DNA of 64,000 bases from Tenrec ecaudatus. Lineage: Eukaryota > Chordata > Mammalia > Afrosoricida > Tenrecidae. The notes beneath the pieces were generated by a model. The model was not told the DNA's origin, ran no database searches, and was given only the letters and a program-made list of their open reading frames with translations. Positions 50,720 through 62,547 of the stretch are shown here, in pieces (the stretch's first letter is position 1; each line of letters begins with the position of its first letter). Where the stretch lies: NCBI RefSeq assembly GCF_050624435.1, contig NC_134545.1, positions 82,161,563 to 82,225,562 on the forward strand, written 5' to 3'. A program made the position numbers and the translations under genes.

Positions 50720-50947
50720 CAGGGGTCCTCAAACTACGGCCCGCGGGCCACATGCGGCTTGCCAAGGACATCTATCCAGCCTGCCGGGTGTTTTTGCCCC
50801 GTTTTTTTTTTTTACTTCAAAATAAGATATGTGTAGTGTGCATAGGAATTTGTTCATAGTTTTATTTTAAAACTATAGTCCGGCCCTCCAACGGGTCTGA
50901 GGGACAGTGAACTGGCCCCCTGTTAAAAAAAAGTTTGAGGACCCCTG
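50720..50947 (+). mobile_element. Second hAT-like MITE family
   Basis: 228 bp with near-perfect inverted ends CAGGGGTCCTCAAACT and AGTTTGAGGACCCCTG. Flanks are GTCTAC on the left and GTCTAGAC on the right, which look like an 8-bp duplication that lost AG on the left. The internal sequence is unlike SPIN. Confidence 0.85.
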
Positions 50948-51307
50948 GTCTAGACATTCACATGTCCACTGGAAGGTAGAGATGGAAGGTGAGTTTCCAG
51001 AGTGTGCGTGTGGATTGTGCCATTATCCATTCATTGGTTCTCAGCCACAAAGACAGTCTTGGATATGCTCTGTGACAGTCACTCTGAACGTCCTATCACC
51101 CCGTGAATCCGAGCAGTTCTCATTTTCCGCTGCCTCAGGGGTCAGTCTTGTCAGCTGAGAAAACCCTGTGAGAAGAATGGTTCCTGTTCTCTGTTCTTGT
51201 GCTTCTAGCAGCAGAAGCCTGGAGTGGGCAAGGCTTCTCCAGTGCAGTCACAGAGGAAGGAGGAGGGTCAGAAATAGCAGGAGCACTCAGACCCCACCCC
51301 TACTCCC

Positions 51308-51434
51308 AAACCCCCCAGTCCGTTCTGACTCCTAGTCATGCTAGGTAGCCTCATAGGGAGCACATAGCCTCATCGCTCTCCTGCAGCATGGCTGGTGGGT
51401 TTGAACCCCGGACCTTGCAGTTAGCAGTTCATAA
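51308..51434 (-). mobile_element. AfroSINE, internally deleted
   Basis: AAACCCCCCAGTCCGTTCTG, then GCTGGTGGGTTTGAACCCCG and GACCTTGCAGTTAGCAG. Confidence 0.65.
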
Positions 51435-51794
51435 AATATATGGCAAATTGCCTCCATGAACAACGGCCTCCTTTGCCATGAGCCCAAAGGAGTGGATGGT
51501 ACCTGGTTATCATAATTAAACCTTTGGATCAGCTTATATAAATGCATCATGATCAGAAGAGGGAAACCGCAGGACAGAATTTTAAATCTCTATGGAATCT
51601 AGACTTCCCGGATCCACGGAGAACATGAACCTCTTAAATGATTGCCCTGAGATACTCCTTACACTTTAAAACAAACACATTCCTTGAACTCCTTTCAAAG
51701 CCAAACAATGGAGTAGCTTATTAATGACTAACAACAAAATAGCTCATTACTTAGTAAAGAAGGCTTGCCTTGATCATGATGTTCTTTGAAGAAC

Positions 51795-51965
51795 TATAAC
51801 CCGCTGTCATCGAGTTAATTCAGATTCATGGCAACCTATATATGGTTTCTGAGACTTTAAATCTTCATGGGAGGAGAAACCTAGTCTTCCTCTGAGGAGT
51901 AGCTGGTGGGCTTAACTGACCATCTGTGGTTAACAGCCCAATGCCTACCGACAGTGCCCCCGGGC
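51795..51965 (-). mobile_element. AfroSINE
   Basis: ACCCGCTGTCATCGAGTTAA, TTCTGAGACTTTAAATCTTC, AGTAGCTGGTGGGCTTAACT, and GGTTAACAGCCCAATGCC. Confidence 0.8.
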
Positions 51966-52349
51966 ATCTTTTCATGAACCACATATGGGATTAAATTACA
52001 GCAACGCAAAAGAGGAGATAGGAATTTTAGGAGATGGTGTATGTTACTAGGAAGTATATGAATACTTAATTAAGAGTATATGCTAAATGTTAATAATACT
52101 TTATTAATATTAATTCAGAGTATATATTAATAGGAAGGGACGGCTCCTAAATAGAGGGTGAGAATGACTACATAACTTAAGAATGCAGTCAATGTCACTG
52201 AATTGTACATGCAGAAATTGTTGAATTAGTTTCTTTCCTGCTGTGTCTAGTCTCCACAGTAGCGATAGACATAACATGTTAGAGATTAAACAAACTGCTC
52301 CCGTGCCCAGCCTCTGGAACACGTGGCTTCTGCTACACTAGACTGAGAT

Positions 52350-52376
52350 GGTCTGCTCTGCTCTGCTCTGCTCTGG
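52350..52376. repeat. (CTGCT)n pentanucleotide run
   Basis: CTGCTCTGCTCTGCTCTGCT then CTGGG, about five units. Confidence 0.8.
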
Positions 52377-52914
52377 GTCCAGGGCAGTCAGCAACACTCA
52401 GAGACCAAGGCCTTTCTGACAGCACAGCAAACTGCAAGAGCATCATGCTTCATCTGTTCCTCTGGTCCCCACGTCTCACCTGGGTGAGCAGAGGAGCCCC
52501 AATAGATATTACTCATGCTGTGGCCCTCTGTCCCAACCATCCAAACAGATCTGTGGCTGGGGAGCCCAGAAAGGCACCCACCCCCACTGCTTTACCAGGA
52601 GGCAATAAGGAAGCCTGCTCCTGTTCCTCATCCCTCAGGAATATTTGCTGCAAACATCCCTGAAAGATGGCTGGGTAAAGAGTGGAGATTACCTTAGTTC
52701 TTGGCACAGCAAGTGAAAACAGCCAGGGGTAGTCCAGATGCCACTAACTCCCTGCCATCTGCCTGGTCAAAATTCTGTCGACTCTTGAATGACACCTTGT
52801 TCTTTAAGGCTCGCCCCTGCTCCTCCTACTACCCAGACTTCCCTTCTCTCTTCTGTGCTTTCCTTACAACTCTCATCCACACCTCACCCGTGCCCACCTC
52901 CAGCATTCCCATCC

Positions 52915-53100
52915 CAAACTCCATAACTCACTGTCATTCAATCTATTCTGACTCACGGCAGCCCTAGAGGATAGGGTAGAACCACCCCTGTGGGTTTCCG
53001 AGACTGTAACTCTTCATAGAAAGAGGAGCAGCTAGTGGTTTTCCACTACTGACTTTGAAGTTAGCAGCCATGCATAATCCATGAGGTCACCAGGGCTCCT
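52915..53100 (-). mobile_element. AfroSINE
   Basis: ACTCACTGTCATTCAATCTA, GGTAGAACCACCCCTGTGGG, TTTCCGAGACTGTAACTCTT, GAGGTCACCAGGGCTCCTT. Full length. Confidence 0.88.
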
Positions 53101-53286
53101 TCCCTCCCAGTAGGAAGTGACTGGTCCTCTTCATTCCTGCATTCTCCACTGCATTCTGTCAGGACTGTGCACTTGGGCAGAATCAAGAGATTTCTGTATG
53201 GTTATGCCCTCCAGAGAAGCTGCTGGACTGACCCTGGGAATGTCAATAGGTTACAAAATATCCCTCCAAATCTACTCCCCAGGCCT

Positions 53287-53503
53287 TATCCATCCATCCA
53301 CCCATCATCCATCCATCCACCCATCTACCCATCCATCCACCCATCCACCCACCCATCATCCATCCATCCACCCATCCACCCATCCATCCATCCACCCATC
53401 CATCCACCCATCCACCCATCCACCCATCATCCATCCATCCACCCATCCACCCATCATCCATCCATCCACCCACCCACCCATCATCCATCCATCCACCCAT
53501 CCA
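53287..53503. repeat. Tetranucleotide (CCAT/CCAC)n array
   Basis: About 215 bp of ATCC units with regular CCACCCATC and CCATCATCC variants. It gives long false frames of Ser-Ile-His-Pro type. Confidence 0.95.
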
Positions 53504-53627
53504 ATCGTCTTTTCTTTTCAGGCCTTCCTTACAAGGAGCCAAGGTGAAATGTTTATGCCCACCAAGTGGCGCCCTAACCCTCAAGTCTCCTGATGCCCTT
53601 ATTTATTTATTGTTTAAATTTTTTGTT

Positions 53628-53772
53628 ATTTTTAAAAAACATTTTATTAGGGACTTATACAACTCTTATCACAATCCACACATATATCAATTGTGTAAAG
53701 CACATCTGTACATTCTTTGCCCCCATCAATTTCAAAGCATTTGCTCTCCACGATGCCCTTTTTAAGAAAACA
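53628..53772 (-). mobile_element. L1-type 3' fragment, tenrec family
   Basis: AAACATTTTATTAGGGACTT, then ATCACAATCCACACATATAT and CAATTGTGTAAAGCACAT: the reverse complement of the 7155 family end. Confidence 0.65.
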
Positions 53773-54067
53773 GATTATCTTCCCTCAAGGTTTTGTTTGC
53801 ATTGGTGGTCGACTCAGAAATGGCTTTCAGTACCCACATCTGGCCCTAGCTGTCAGTCCCAGCCCCAGCCCTGCTGACACTGAGAGGGTCTCCCCAAGAA
53901 TTACTGAGGGATACTGAGGAAAAGCCCCCAAATTCTCGGCAGTGGTTCTAGGTTTTAGTTCTAACACTGACCCACAGGTCATGATTCTCTGAGGAAGCCA
54001 CTTCACTAGTTTGGGTCCCTGCTTTCTCACTTTCACGTAGCTGAGAACAAAAAGCAGGAGCAAGCTA

Positions 54068-54145
54068 TAAAAGCGCTTTGAGGAAATAGAGGAAAGAGCT
54101 AGGAGGCAAAGGGCATTTATAGAGGTCTAAATAAAGGCATGTACT
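54068..54145. repeat. Direct repeat, copy 1 of a 75-bp pair
   Basis: Matches 54911-54985 closely: GCTTTGAGGAAATAGAGGAA, then AGAGCTAGG, AAGCAAAGGGCAT, TCTAAATAAAGGCATGTAC. The pair brackets the LTR-like segment. Confidence 0.75.
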
Positions 54146-54339
54146 GTGGGAAACAAAAGGATTTCTCTCAAGTTGTCTCCTCCAAATATATGCCAAATTC
54201 AGCTGCTTGCGAATGACTATACACTTGGAGGTCATCAGAAGTAGATCAGGGGTCATTCTCCCTAAGAGCTATCAGCCATCTAGAGCAAGCAGTCACCACT
54301 GTTCATCCCACAACAAATAGGGCCCACTCCCTTCTGATA

Positions 54340-54765
54340 AGGATAGTAATTGTCTGTTTCCTTGTAGTAGACCCCAGAGAGGTCAAGCCCACACAAGGGT
54401 GGCCAAGGTTAGGCTGCCATCGTGAATCTAGGGTCCTCCCTTCTTGTCACATGGATGCCTCTAGTTTCTTCCCTTCCTATCATGCGTACAGCCCTAGCTC
54501 AACTCCTTCCTGCTAAGCCTATGCCCATTGTACATCCCCTTCCTATAATGTGTATGCCTATTGTCCTGCCCCTTCCTGTGACGTGTGGTTACCTGTAATC
54601 ATGCTTCCCTAAGTAGATATAACCTTGGGTTAGCAATAAACGGGGTGCTCCAGCCTCCTGCCAGGTCCTGCAGCCTCCTGCCAGGTCTCTACCACACCTC
54701 ACCTCGGCCCATGCTGTGCGCGGACCTGGCTGGTAAGATCATGGCCATCCAGAAGGTGAGCATGC
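54340..54765 (+). mobile_element. LTR-like segment with TATA and AATAAA
   Basis: GATATAACCTTGGGTTAGCA followed at once by AATAAACGGGG looks like the TATA/R-region core of an endogenous retroviral LTR. It is followed by a C-rich U5-like stretch with duplicated CAGCCTCCTGCCAGGTC. Ends uncertain; no coding part seen. Confidence 0.4.
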
Positions 54766-54833
54766 TACCATGAAATGTATATGACTCCATTATTTGACTC
54801 TCTCTTCTATCTCTCATGCTCTCTATGACTTTA

Positions 54834-54863
54834 TGATTTTATATATATATATATATATATATA
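54834..54863. repeat. (AT)n microsatellite
   Basis: About 14 AT units ending in ATACTGTACA, next to the LTR-like segment. Confidence 0.9.
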
Positions 54864-54910
54864 CTGTACAATTGTGCCTACTGAACCCATGATTAGTGGT
54901 GGTGGGGGGC

Positions 54911-54985
54911 AAGTGCTTTGAGGAAATAGAGGAAAGAGCTAGGAAGCAAAGGGCATATATAAGTCTAAATAAAGGCATGTACATA
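54911..54985. repeat. Direct repeat, copy 2 of a 75-bp pair
   Basis: Second copy of the 54068-54145 repeat, inside the L1-type segment. Confidence 0.75.
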
Positions 54986-55129
54986 TATAAATATATTTAT
55001 GAGGATGGGGAAATAGATCTATGTGCATATATTTAATAGGTTTAGTATTAAGGTAACAGATGGTTATTGGGCCTCCACTCAAGTACTCCCTCAATGCAAG
55101 AATACTTTGTTCTATTAAACTGGCATTCT

Positions 55130-55615
55130 ATGATGCTCACCTTCCCAAACAATTGATGAAGACAAAGCGGGTGCATAAGCAAATGTGGTGAAGAAAGCTG
55201 ATGGTGCCTGGCTATCAAAAGATTTAGCATCTGGGGTCTTAAAAACTTGAAGGTAAACAAGCGGCCATCTAGCTCAGAAGCAACAAAGCCCACATGGAAG
55301 AAGCACACCAGCCTGTGCAATCACGAGGTGCCAAAGGGATCAGTTACCAGGCATCAAAGAACAAAAAATCATATCATTGTGTGCACACCTCCCTGATATG
55401 ATCGCTGAAGACAAAGTGGGTACATAAGCAAATGTAGTTAAGTAAGCTGATGGTGCCCAGCTATCAAAAGGTATAGCATCTGGGGTCTAAAAGGCTTGAA
55501 GGTAAATAAGTGGCCATCTAACTCAGAAGCAACAAAGTCCACATGGAAGAAGCACACCAGCCTGTGCGATCACGAGGTGTTGAAGGGATCAGGTATCAGG
55601 CATCATCAGAACAAA
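55130..55615. repeat. Two-unit tandem duplication of about 240 bp
   Basis: Both units run from ATGATGCTCACC/CTGATATGATCG through GAAGACAAAG, GGGTNCATAAGCAAATGT and GGCCATCTA to a final ACAAAAAAAATCATATCAT-like end. About 90 percent alike by eye. Confidence 0.75.
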
Positions 55616-56042
55616 AAAAATCATATCATAGTAAATGAAGGGGGGAGTGCGGAGTGGAGACCCAAATCCCATTTGTAGGCCACTGGACACCCCCTTACAG
55701 AAGGGTCTCGGGGAGGAGACGAGCCAGTCAGGGTGTGATGTAGAAATGATGAAACTTTCTCTACATGTGAACTCCTCCCTGGGGGATGAACAACAGAAAA
55801 TTAGGTGAAGGGAGACATCAGACAGGGAAAGATATGACAAAATAATAATTTATAAATTATCAAGAGTTCATGAGGGAGCAGGAGGGGAGTGGAAAATGAG
55901 AAGCTGATGTCAGGGGCTTAGGTGGAGAGCAAATGTTTTGAGAATGATGAGGGCAATGAATGTACAAATATGCTTTACACAATTGATGTATGTATGGATT
56001 GTGATAAGAGTTGTATCAGCCCCCAATAAAATGATTTTTTTA

Positions 56043-57002
56043 AAAGGCGCTTTGAATACCGTATGGAGCCTGCGACACCAGTCACCAGTTGGCTCCATGA
56101 ACAAGATCAACCTCCTTGACCCCAGTTTTCCCCAGCCGTGACCCAGAGCTGAGAAGAGTTGTTTTATAGGGCTGGTGGGAGGAGCAAGGGGAGCGATGAG
56201 TATTAAGTGCTTATCATGATGTCTAGCGTTGCGATGTGGTGGTTGTGAGCACTTGAATAAAAGGTCAACTCAATAATGATGAAGCTGTGTTGCCGAGCCC
56301 AGGGGACCCCACTCCAGAGCCTGGACGAGGCGCCTCCCTGCCCACCCTACTTTACCTAAATATGTATGTGACCGCAGGCATGATCATTTGTTCAGTACAA
56401 ATAGACGTGCAGAGGTTTCTGGATCCTTTTAAGGGTCAGGCACCTGTAGGTGGCGTGAGTGGGCAGTGACTTTAGTGTCTAGAGAAGCCACATCATTTTT
56501 TTTTCTCCTCAAGGGAATCAGGCTGCTGGCAGAAGAGCCTGCTCAGCCAGGCCAAGGCCCAGTGGGCTCGTCCTGTGACCAGATAAGGGCATGAAGCAGC
56601 CAGGCATCTGATGTATGTGAGCTCAGGGTAAGGGCCTCTCTCAGTTCCACTGCTGTTCCTACAGTCACTCAGTCCTACCAGCTCCGCTGCCCTTTACTGA
56701 GGGCCTGCCTGCTATACACTGGGCCCAGACTAGGGTGGCAAAATCATGATACCCACAGGGTACAAAGTAGCCAACCTGGAATGACTGCAGAGGGAAGCTC
56801 CAAGTGGAGGCCTGGGGGAGTGGGCAGATAACAGACAAGGAAGCTGGACCAAAGGAGGGAACCTTTAAACCGATCTTCACTCTTGAGGCCAACTCAAAAC
56901 TGGCTATGCGACTTGGGCTTCTTTTAATGTGGGTATTGACAGATAAACAGGAGTTTGCTGGCCATGTTGGAATCTAGGAATAAAGGGCATCCTGGGCTTA
57001 TT
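56043..57002. other. Intergenic AVPI1-MARVELD1, unassigned
   Basis: Unique-looking sequence after the L1-type tail. No feature recognised. Confidence 0.4.
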
Positions 57003-57202
57003 TAGGTGCCCTGGTGGTTTAGTGGGCTGCACGTTGAGCTTCTAAATGCAAAGTCAGCAGTTTGAACCCACCAGTGAAACCACAGGAGAAAGACGAGTTT
57101 GTCTGGTCCCCTAAAGATTTAAGCCTCAGAAACCCAAAGGGGCTGTTCTCCTCCATCCTCTATGGTAACTATAAGTCAGAACCAGTTTTGGGGGGTTTAT
57201 TT
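57003..57202 (+). mobile_element. AfroSINE
   Basis: GGTGCCCTGGTGGTTTAGTG, GTCAGCAGTTTGAACCCACC, CTCAGAAACCCAAAGGGGCT, and AAGTCAGAACCAGTTTTGGG. Confidence 0.85.
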
Positions 57203-57670
57203 GGGAAACTTAAGGGGTTTGATTGGTTGGTATCCTGAGTGGGGAATGGAAGTGAGAAGCCAGGGAGTTAGAAGTCTGGGACGGGGAGGAGGGGTGTCCA
57301 GATGGTGAATTATGTTCCAGGTAGGAGAGAGAATTCAATCTTGGGCTTAGTGGGAGGAGCTGTTTACTGAAGAAGCAGGTCTGCGTTTTAGGAATAAAGT
57401 GTCACCCTTTAAGGCTTCTTTTCCAGCTCAGTGAAATGAAGAGCATGATCGTGTTTATCTCTTGGGGCTGTTTTGAGGCTTAACGAGGTCGGCTGAGCAT
57501 CACAAGCACATCAAAGCACCATCAGCTTGATCGAAGGCAGTTCTGCCTAATGGTTAAGCCTACCAGCTTTGTAGCCATTCCAGACCTAGATTGGGGGCGG
57601 GGGTATGACAGAGTGGGGCTGATAGGATTTTGTTTTGTGGGGTGTGGCCTGGGGCAGTGAGACCTGCGAT

Positions 57671-57695
57671 GATGGTGGTGGTGGTGGTGGTGGTA
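57671..57695. repeat. (GGT)n trinucleotide run
   Basis: GATGGTGGTGGTGGTGGTGG then TGGT. A similar run lies at 58291-58308. Confidence 0.9.
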
Positions 57696-57770
57696 ATCCC
57701 TTACTCTGCAGTCACTGAATCAGCTTTTTGCAGGCTGCTTTTGAAGTGGGCCTTGGAGCATGGTCTAGGT

Positions 57771-57963
57771 CAGTGGTTCTCAACCTTCCTAATGCCTTGA
57801 CCCTTTAATACAGTTCCTCATATTGTGGTGACCCCCAACCATAAAATGATCTTCGTTGTTACTTCATAACAGTCATTTTGCTACTGTTGGGAATCGGGCT
57901 ACCCCGTGAAAGGGTTGTTTGACTCCTCCAGAGGGGTCTTGGCCCACAGGTTGAGAACCACTT
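57771..57963 (+). mobile_element. SPIN-type non-autonomous hAT transposon
   Basis: 193 bp with ends CAGTGGTTCTCAACCT and AGGTTGAGAACCACTT. Perfect 8-bp duplication GTCTAGGT (57763-57770, 57964-57971). Confidence 0.92.
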
Positions 57964-57971
57964 GTCTAGGT

Positions 57972-58764
57972 GCTCAGGCCCCAGTGAATGTCAATTCCAG
58001 ACCCGCCCTACTCTGAGGCTGGACGCTGCTCTAAGGTAAAGCCTGGAGAAGAAAACTGAATGATAGGAGCCCAGCGGCTGGACTTGATCTGGTTTCCAAA
58101 GCGTTCTGTATTTTTGGTTTGGTTTTGCTGTTTATATTAGAGTGTATCTCAGAGGTGTTCTGTCCGTGGAGGTCATCCTCCTGAAGCTGTTACATGCTTT
58201 TCCGTGTTTCCCTCTATAAAACTCAGGATTGATGAACCTATAGAGGCAGCAAGTAGAAGAAGGGGTTTTGGGGGGGGAGGGAAGTTTACAGTGGTGGTGG
58301 TGGTGGTATAAAAGGGGGACGGTGTCAAGGAGTCCATGTAGAAAAAGAATGGTTGGGAACGGATTGTGGTAGCAACTGCACATTCTATTGGACGTGATTG
58401 AAATATGGAATGATAAATACATTAAATCCCAACTAATTAAAAAAAAAGTCAAAAAGATAGAGAAAGGGGCCCAGCCAGAGAGAGATTGGAGGGCGCTCAG
58501 GAAGCCAGATTTCCTTCCCAGGCGGGGCGAGAGCAGGGCAGGCCCAGATGTGGCAAACTTTGCAGTGGGGCAGGCTGGAGCCCCAGGAGGGAAAAGGGGA
58601 GATGCTGGGGCCGCGAGGCTGCGGGGCGGGCTGGGGGCGCTCGAAGGAAGTAAGGACCAGGCGCAGGGGTCTGGGTGCGCAAAGAGGGGAAAGCAGGGGC
58701 CGGGAGGGGCGCCGGGGCGGGAGGGAGGCGGCGGGAGTGAGTGAGTGGTGGAAGGAAGCCCAGA
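57972..58764. other. MARVELD1 upstream flank
   Basis: AT-rich until about 58460, then sharply GC-rich. No upstream exon recognised. Confidence 0.4.
58291..58308. repeat. (GGT)n trinucleotide run
   Basis: GTGGTGGTGGTGGTGGT, about 470 bp before the MARVELD1 minisatellite. Confidence 0.85.
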
Positions 58765-59760
<996 letters not shown>

Positions 59761-60532
59761 GCGCGCCGCCGCCGCCCCGCCCGGCCCGGCCCGGCCCGCG
59801 CAGGGCACCCTCGGGAGGGCCGCGCCCTGGCCTCCCCACGCCGCCGCTGCCCTGCGCCCTGGCCCCCTTCCCTGACCCTGCGTGCCCGCGGCCGCCTGCG
59901 CCCAGGCTCCAGCACTCTGCCTTGCAGTACCCGGCCGGCCGGGGATGCGCTACTCGGCCCACATCGCCCTCTCCGGGGACCGGGACAGCGCTGCAATCAC
60001 GTCCTCCGACGGGCCGCCCCGAGGCGGTTCCTTGTCCAGGCTGAGAGCAAGACGTGGACAGGCGCCGCGTAGATCCGGGGGAGGATCCCGAATTGGAACC
60101 AGCCTTAGGACCGCGCCACGGCGTCCAACTTCTCTCCCGCCCCACCACCGGAGGAGCTCCATTTCCTGGGTGCTCTTGGAGCCCGCAGGCGGCAGCTGGC
60201 AGAGCTGGGACGGGCCCCAGCCGGTTCAGTGACGAGTGGTTTTTCGAACGGACCACGAAGTCCCTTCCAGCCCACCCCTCGGTGCTTGGATGGTTTAGGC
60301 TGGGACCCATCTGCGCGCGTGAGACTGGATTGGACCGGCCCTTGCACTTGGGGAGGCTTCCCTCACCTGTGCCAGCCCCACCGCTGTCCAACACATCACT
60401 GACTTCTGGCCTTGCAGTGTTACAAGCCTCTTCCAAGCCTCGCCTCCCACGGGCATCTGCATAACCCCCACCCCATCCCACCTGTTTGTATGAGAGACAT
60501 TCCCCTTTCCCCCAACCATCTCAGAATGTCAA
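59761..60532 (+). other. MARVELD1: Proximal MARVELD1 3' UTR
   Basis: GC-rich, repeat-free sequence after the stop. It reaches a consensus donor CAAG|GTGAGC at 60533, which may open a 3'-UTR intron. If that is not used, the UTR continues into the repeat-rich stretch. Confidence 0.45.
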
Positions 60533-60981
60533 GGTGAGCCTCACCCCAAGTTGTTTTTACAGCTAGGGAACCCTGGGCCAAGACAAGCCAACCGGACCTC
60601 TCAGGGCAGCGCTGTTTTACTTTAGGGCAGAGTGTTCCCAGAACCCGGCCCACGAGATACCTTTCTTGGGCTTCAAGACCAAATGCCTGTGTCCACGGCG
60701 GTCATTGCCCCTTGGAGGGTCAGGGCGGGAATAATAGGTATACCAAAGACAGAGAAGCCCCTGTAGCTTAGGTTACAGTATTACCTAGCTCTGACCAAAT
60801 CGTCTCACCTTAAGATTCCAAGCGGCCCTATGCTGCCCAGCTTGAGGACACGAATCTTGGAAGATTGGGGAATACAGTCAGGAGGCCAAGGAGTTTCACC
60901 AGCAGAAGGGGTGGTGGGGGATCATCTGCCCCATCCAGGATAATGAGAAGCCTTATGCCAAGACCCAAGGTTTGGTGGGCT

Positions 60982-61178
60982 TGAATATCTTGGTGGCGAA
61001 GTGGTTCTGAGTTAGGCTGCTAAACACAAAGTTTGCAGCTAGAAACCACCTGCCACTCCATGGACGAAAGATGAGGCTTTCTACTCTCAGAAAGAGTTAC
61101 AGTGTTGGAAACCCACAGGGCAGTTCTACCCTGGCCTGCAGGGTCTATGAGTCTGAGCTGACTCCTTGGCAGTGAGAG
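60982..61178 (+). mobile_element. AfroSINE in the candidate MARVELD1 3'-UTR intron
   Basis: TCTTGGTGGCGAAGTGGTTC, AGATGAGGCTTTCTACTCTC, GGCAGTTCTACCCTGGCCTG, CTCCTTGGCAGTGAGAGCG. Confidence 0.85.
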
Positions 61179-61197
61179 CGAGATTCATAGTTCAGGA

Positions 61198-61312
61198 TAA
61201 GCCTCTCCGTGGAAGAAAGGTGGGGCTGTCTAGTCCTGTGACGAGTTAGAGCCTCACAAACCCTACATAGGGAGGTCGCTCCGAGTTGGGGTCCATTCAA
61301 GGGCAGTGAGTT
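61198..61312 (+). mobile_element. AfroSINE 3' half
   Basis: TAAGCCTCTCCGTGGAAGAA, GGAGGTCGCTCCGAGTTGGG, GGGCAGTGAGTTC. Lies directly after the copy at 60982. Confidence 0.65.
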
Positions 61313-61393
61313 CTTTATTTGGGGGACTGATGGCTCAGGATGGCTTCTCAGTCAAGTGGAACACATCTGTAAGAGTTCTTGGCATTGACCGTG

Positions 61394-61537
61394 AAACCAA
61401 GCGGGCTCCGCCAACCTGAGAGAGCAGAAAAATCTGGAGCTAAACCAAGCAGGCTCCGCCAACCTGAGAGAGCAGAAAAATCTGGAGCTAAACCAAGCAG
61501 GCTCCGCCAACCTGAGAGAGCAGAAAAATCTGGAGCT
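61394..61537. repeat. Three tandem copies of a 48-bp unit
   Basis: The unit begins AAACCAAGCAGGCTCCGCCA and ends AAATCTGGAGCT; the copies differ at one or two bases. 48 is a multiple of three, so any frame that is open stays open; a 74-codon plus frame runs through it (RLRQPERAEKSGA repeated). Confidence 0.9.
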
Positions 61538-61844
61538 GGAGTGAACAGCTGGCCAAGGCCCTGGAAGGTAAGAGACCTGATGGTTTCCTGGATGGGCTCA
61601 TAGAACTTTGGCTACAAAAACAGCCCTCGTTTCCCACAAAATACAGAGACAGTTAGAAGGAGGAAACGGTGACTGTACTGTTTGGATTTGAGAAAAGCCG
61701 GCCTTGCTGTATGTGTCCTTCAGAGCCTCTGCTTCCGGAAACAGTTCTACCCTCTGGATTAAAAACAGGAATAGACCAAACCCACCGAGAGGGCCCCTGC
61801 AGGGCAGAGAAGAAGGGCGCCATTGTTTTTCTGCAGACTGCTCC

Positions 61845-61926
61845 CTCTTTCTCCCATGGAGTAGCTGGTAACCTGCCATGCACTCTGCTTAGCAGCCCCA
61901 TGCTTACCCCACTGTGCCACCACAAA
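61845..61926 (-). mobile_element. AfroSINE 5' half
   Basis: TTTCTCCCATGGAGTAGCTG, GCTTAGCAGCCCCATGCTTA, CACTGTGCCACCA. Confidence 0.65.
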
Positions 61927-61927
61927 C

Positions 61928-62120
61928 TCCAAACCCACTCCCCACTGACTGAGAGCGACTCTACAGGACAGGGTAGAACCGCCCCAGTGGGCTTCCAAGA
62001 CTGTAAGTTGTTTCAGGAGTAGAAAGCATCTTTCTCCCATAGAGTGACTGGTGGTTTCCTGTTGTTGACTTTGTGTTTAGCAGACCGATGTGTGACCCCA
62101 CTAGGCCACCCAGGGTCCTT
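61928..62120 (-). mobile_element. AfroSINE
   Basis: CAAACCCACTCCCCACTGAC, GGACAGGGTAGAACCGCCCC, TTTCTCCCATAGAGTGACTG, GGCCACCCAGGGTCCTT. Full length. Confidence 0.85.
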
Positions 62121-62204
62121 GTGAAGGTATAACACACACATTTTATATACATCGCTGTCATCCTAGCCTGGCACTGCATGTACGTATTCATAGACCTTTC
62201 AGCA

Positions 62205-62330
62205 ATCTTCTTATCCCATTTGCTGGAGGAAGAAAATGAGTCAGAGGTTAAATAACTAGAACAAGGCCTCACGGCTAGGGAGTGGTGGGACAAGGATGTG
62301 CATGCACTCTGGCAGTTAGGCCTCTGCAGG
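62205..62330 (-). mobile_element. MIR/L2-type fragment
   Basis: GAGTCAGAGGTTAAATAACT, then AGAACAAGGCCTCACGGCTA and GGGAGTGG: the antisense MIR core, diverged. Confidence 0.45.
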
Positions 62331-62354
62331 GCCCTGCGATACTGTATAAGGCGT

Positions 62355-62545
62355 GCATCCCAGTTAGCTTCTAGTCCATTCTGACTCATGGTGACCTGGT
62401 TGTGTCATGGGAAAACTACCCCACAGGGGTCTCAGGGGCCTTATTTTCAAAAGTAGGTCATCAGGCCTTTTTTCTGCGCACCTCTGGGTGGACACAAATC
62501 TCTAGCAGTGTGGCTAGCAGCTGAGTTCATTAACCATACCAATCT
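62355..62545 (-). mobile_element. AfroSINE, diverged
   Basis: CTAGTCCATTCTGACTCATG, CTACCCCACAGGGGTCTCAG, GTGTGGCTAGCAGCTGAGTT. Confidence 0.6.
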
Positions 62546-62547
62546 AA

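Larger units (their letters stand above)
54900..56042 (+). mobile_element. Long L1-type 3' segment with internal tandem duplication
   Basis: Ends with the family tail (CCCCAATAAAATGATTTTTT). The preceding 900 bp includes two tandem units of about 240 bp (55130-55378, 55379-55615) sharing AGAAGCACACCAGCCTGTGC. No intact frame. Extended left of the other copies, so it is the most complete one here. Confidence 0.6.

Noticed and set aside
53287-53503. CRISPR-like regularity of repeats
   Set aside because: Short-period eukaryotic satellite without unique spacers; the genome is mammalian.
53117-53593. Open frames rich in Ser-Ile-His-Pro repeats
   Set aside because: Direct translation of the CCAT/CCAC tetranucleotide array.
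60745-60800. Mitochondrial-like string CTGTAGCTTAGG as a possible NUMT
   Set aside because: Similarity to the mitochondrial tRNA-Phe region is only a few bases and does not extend.
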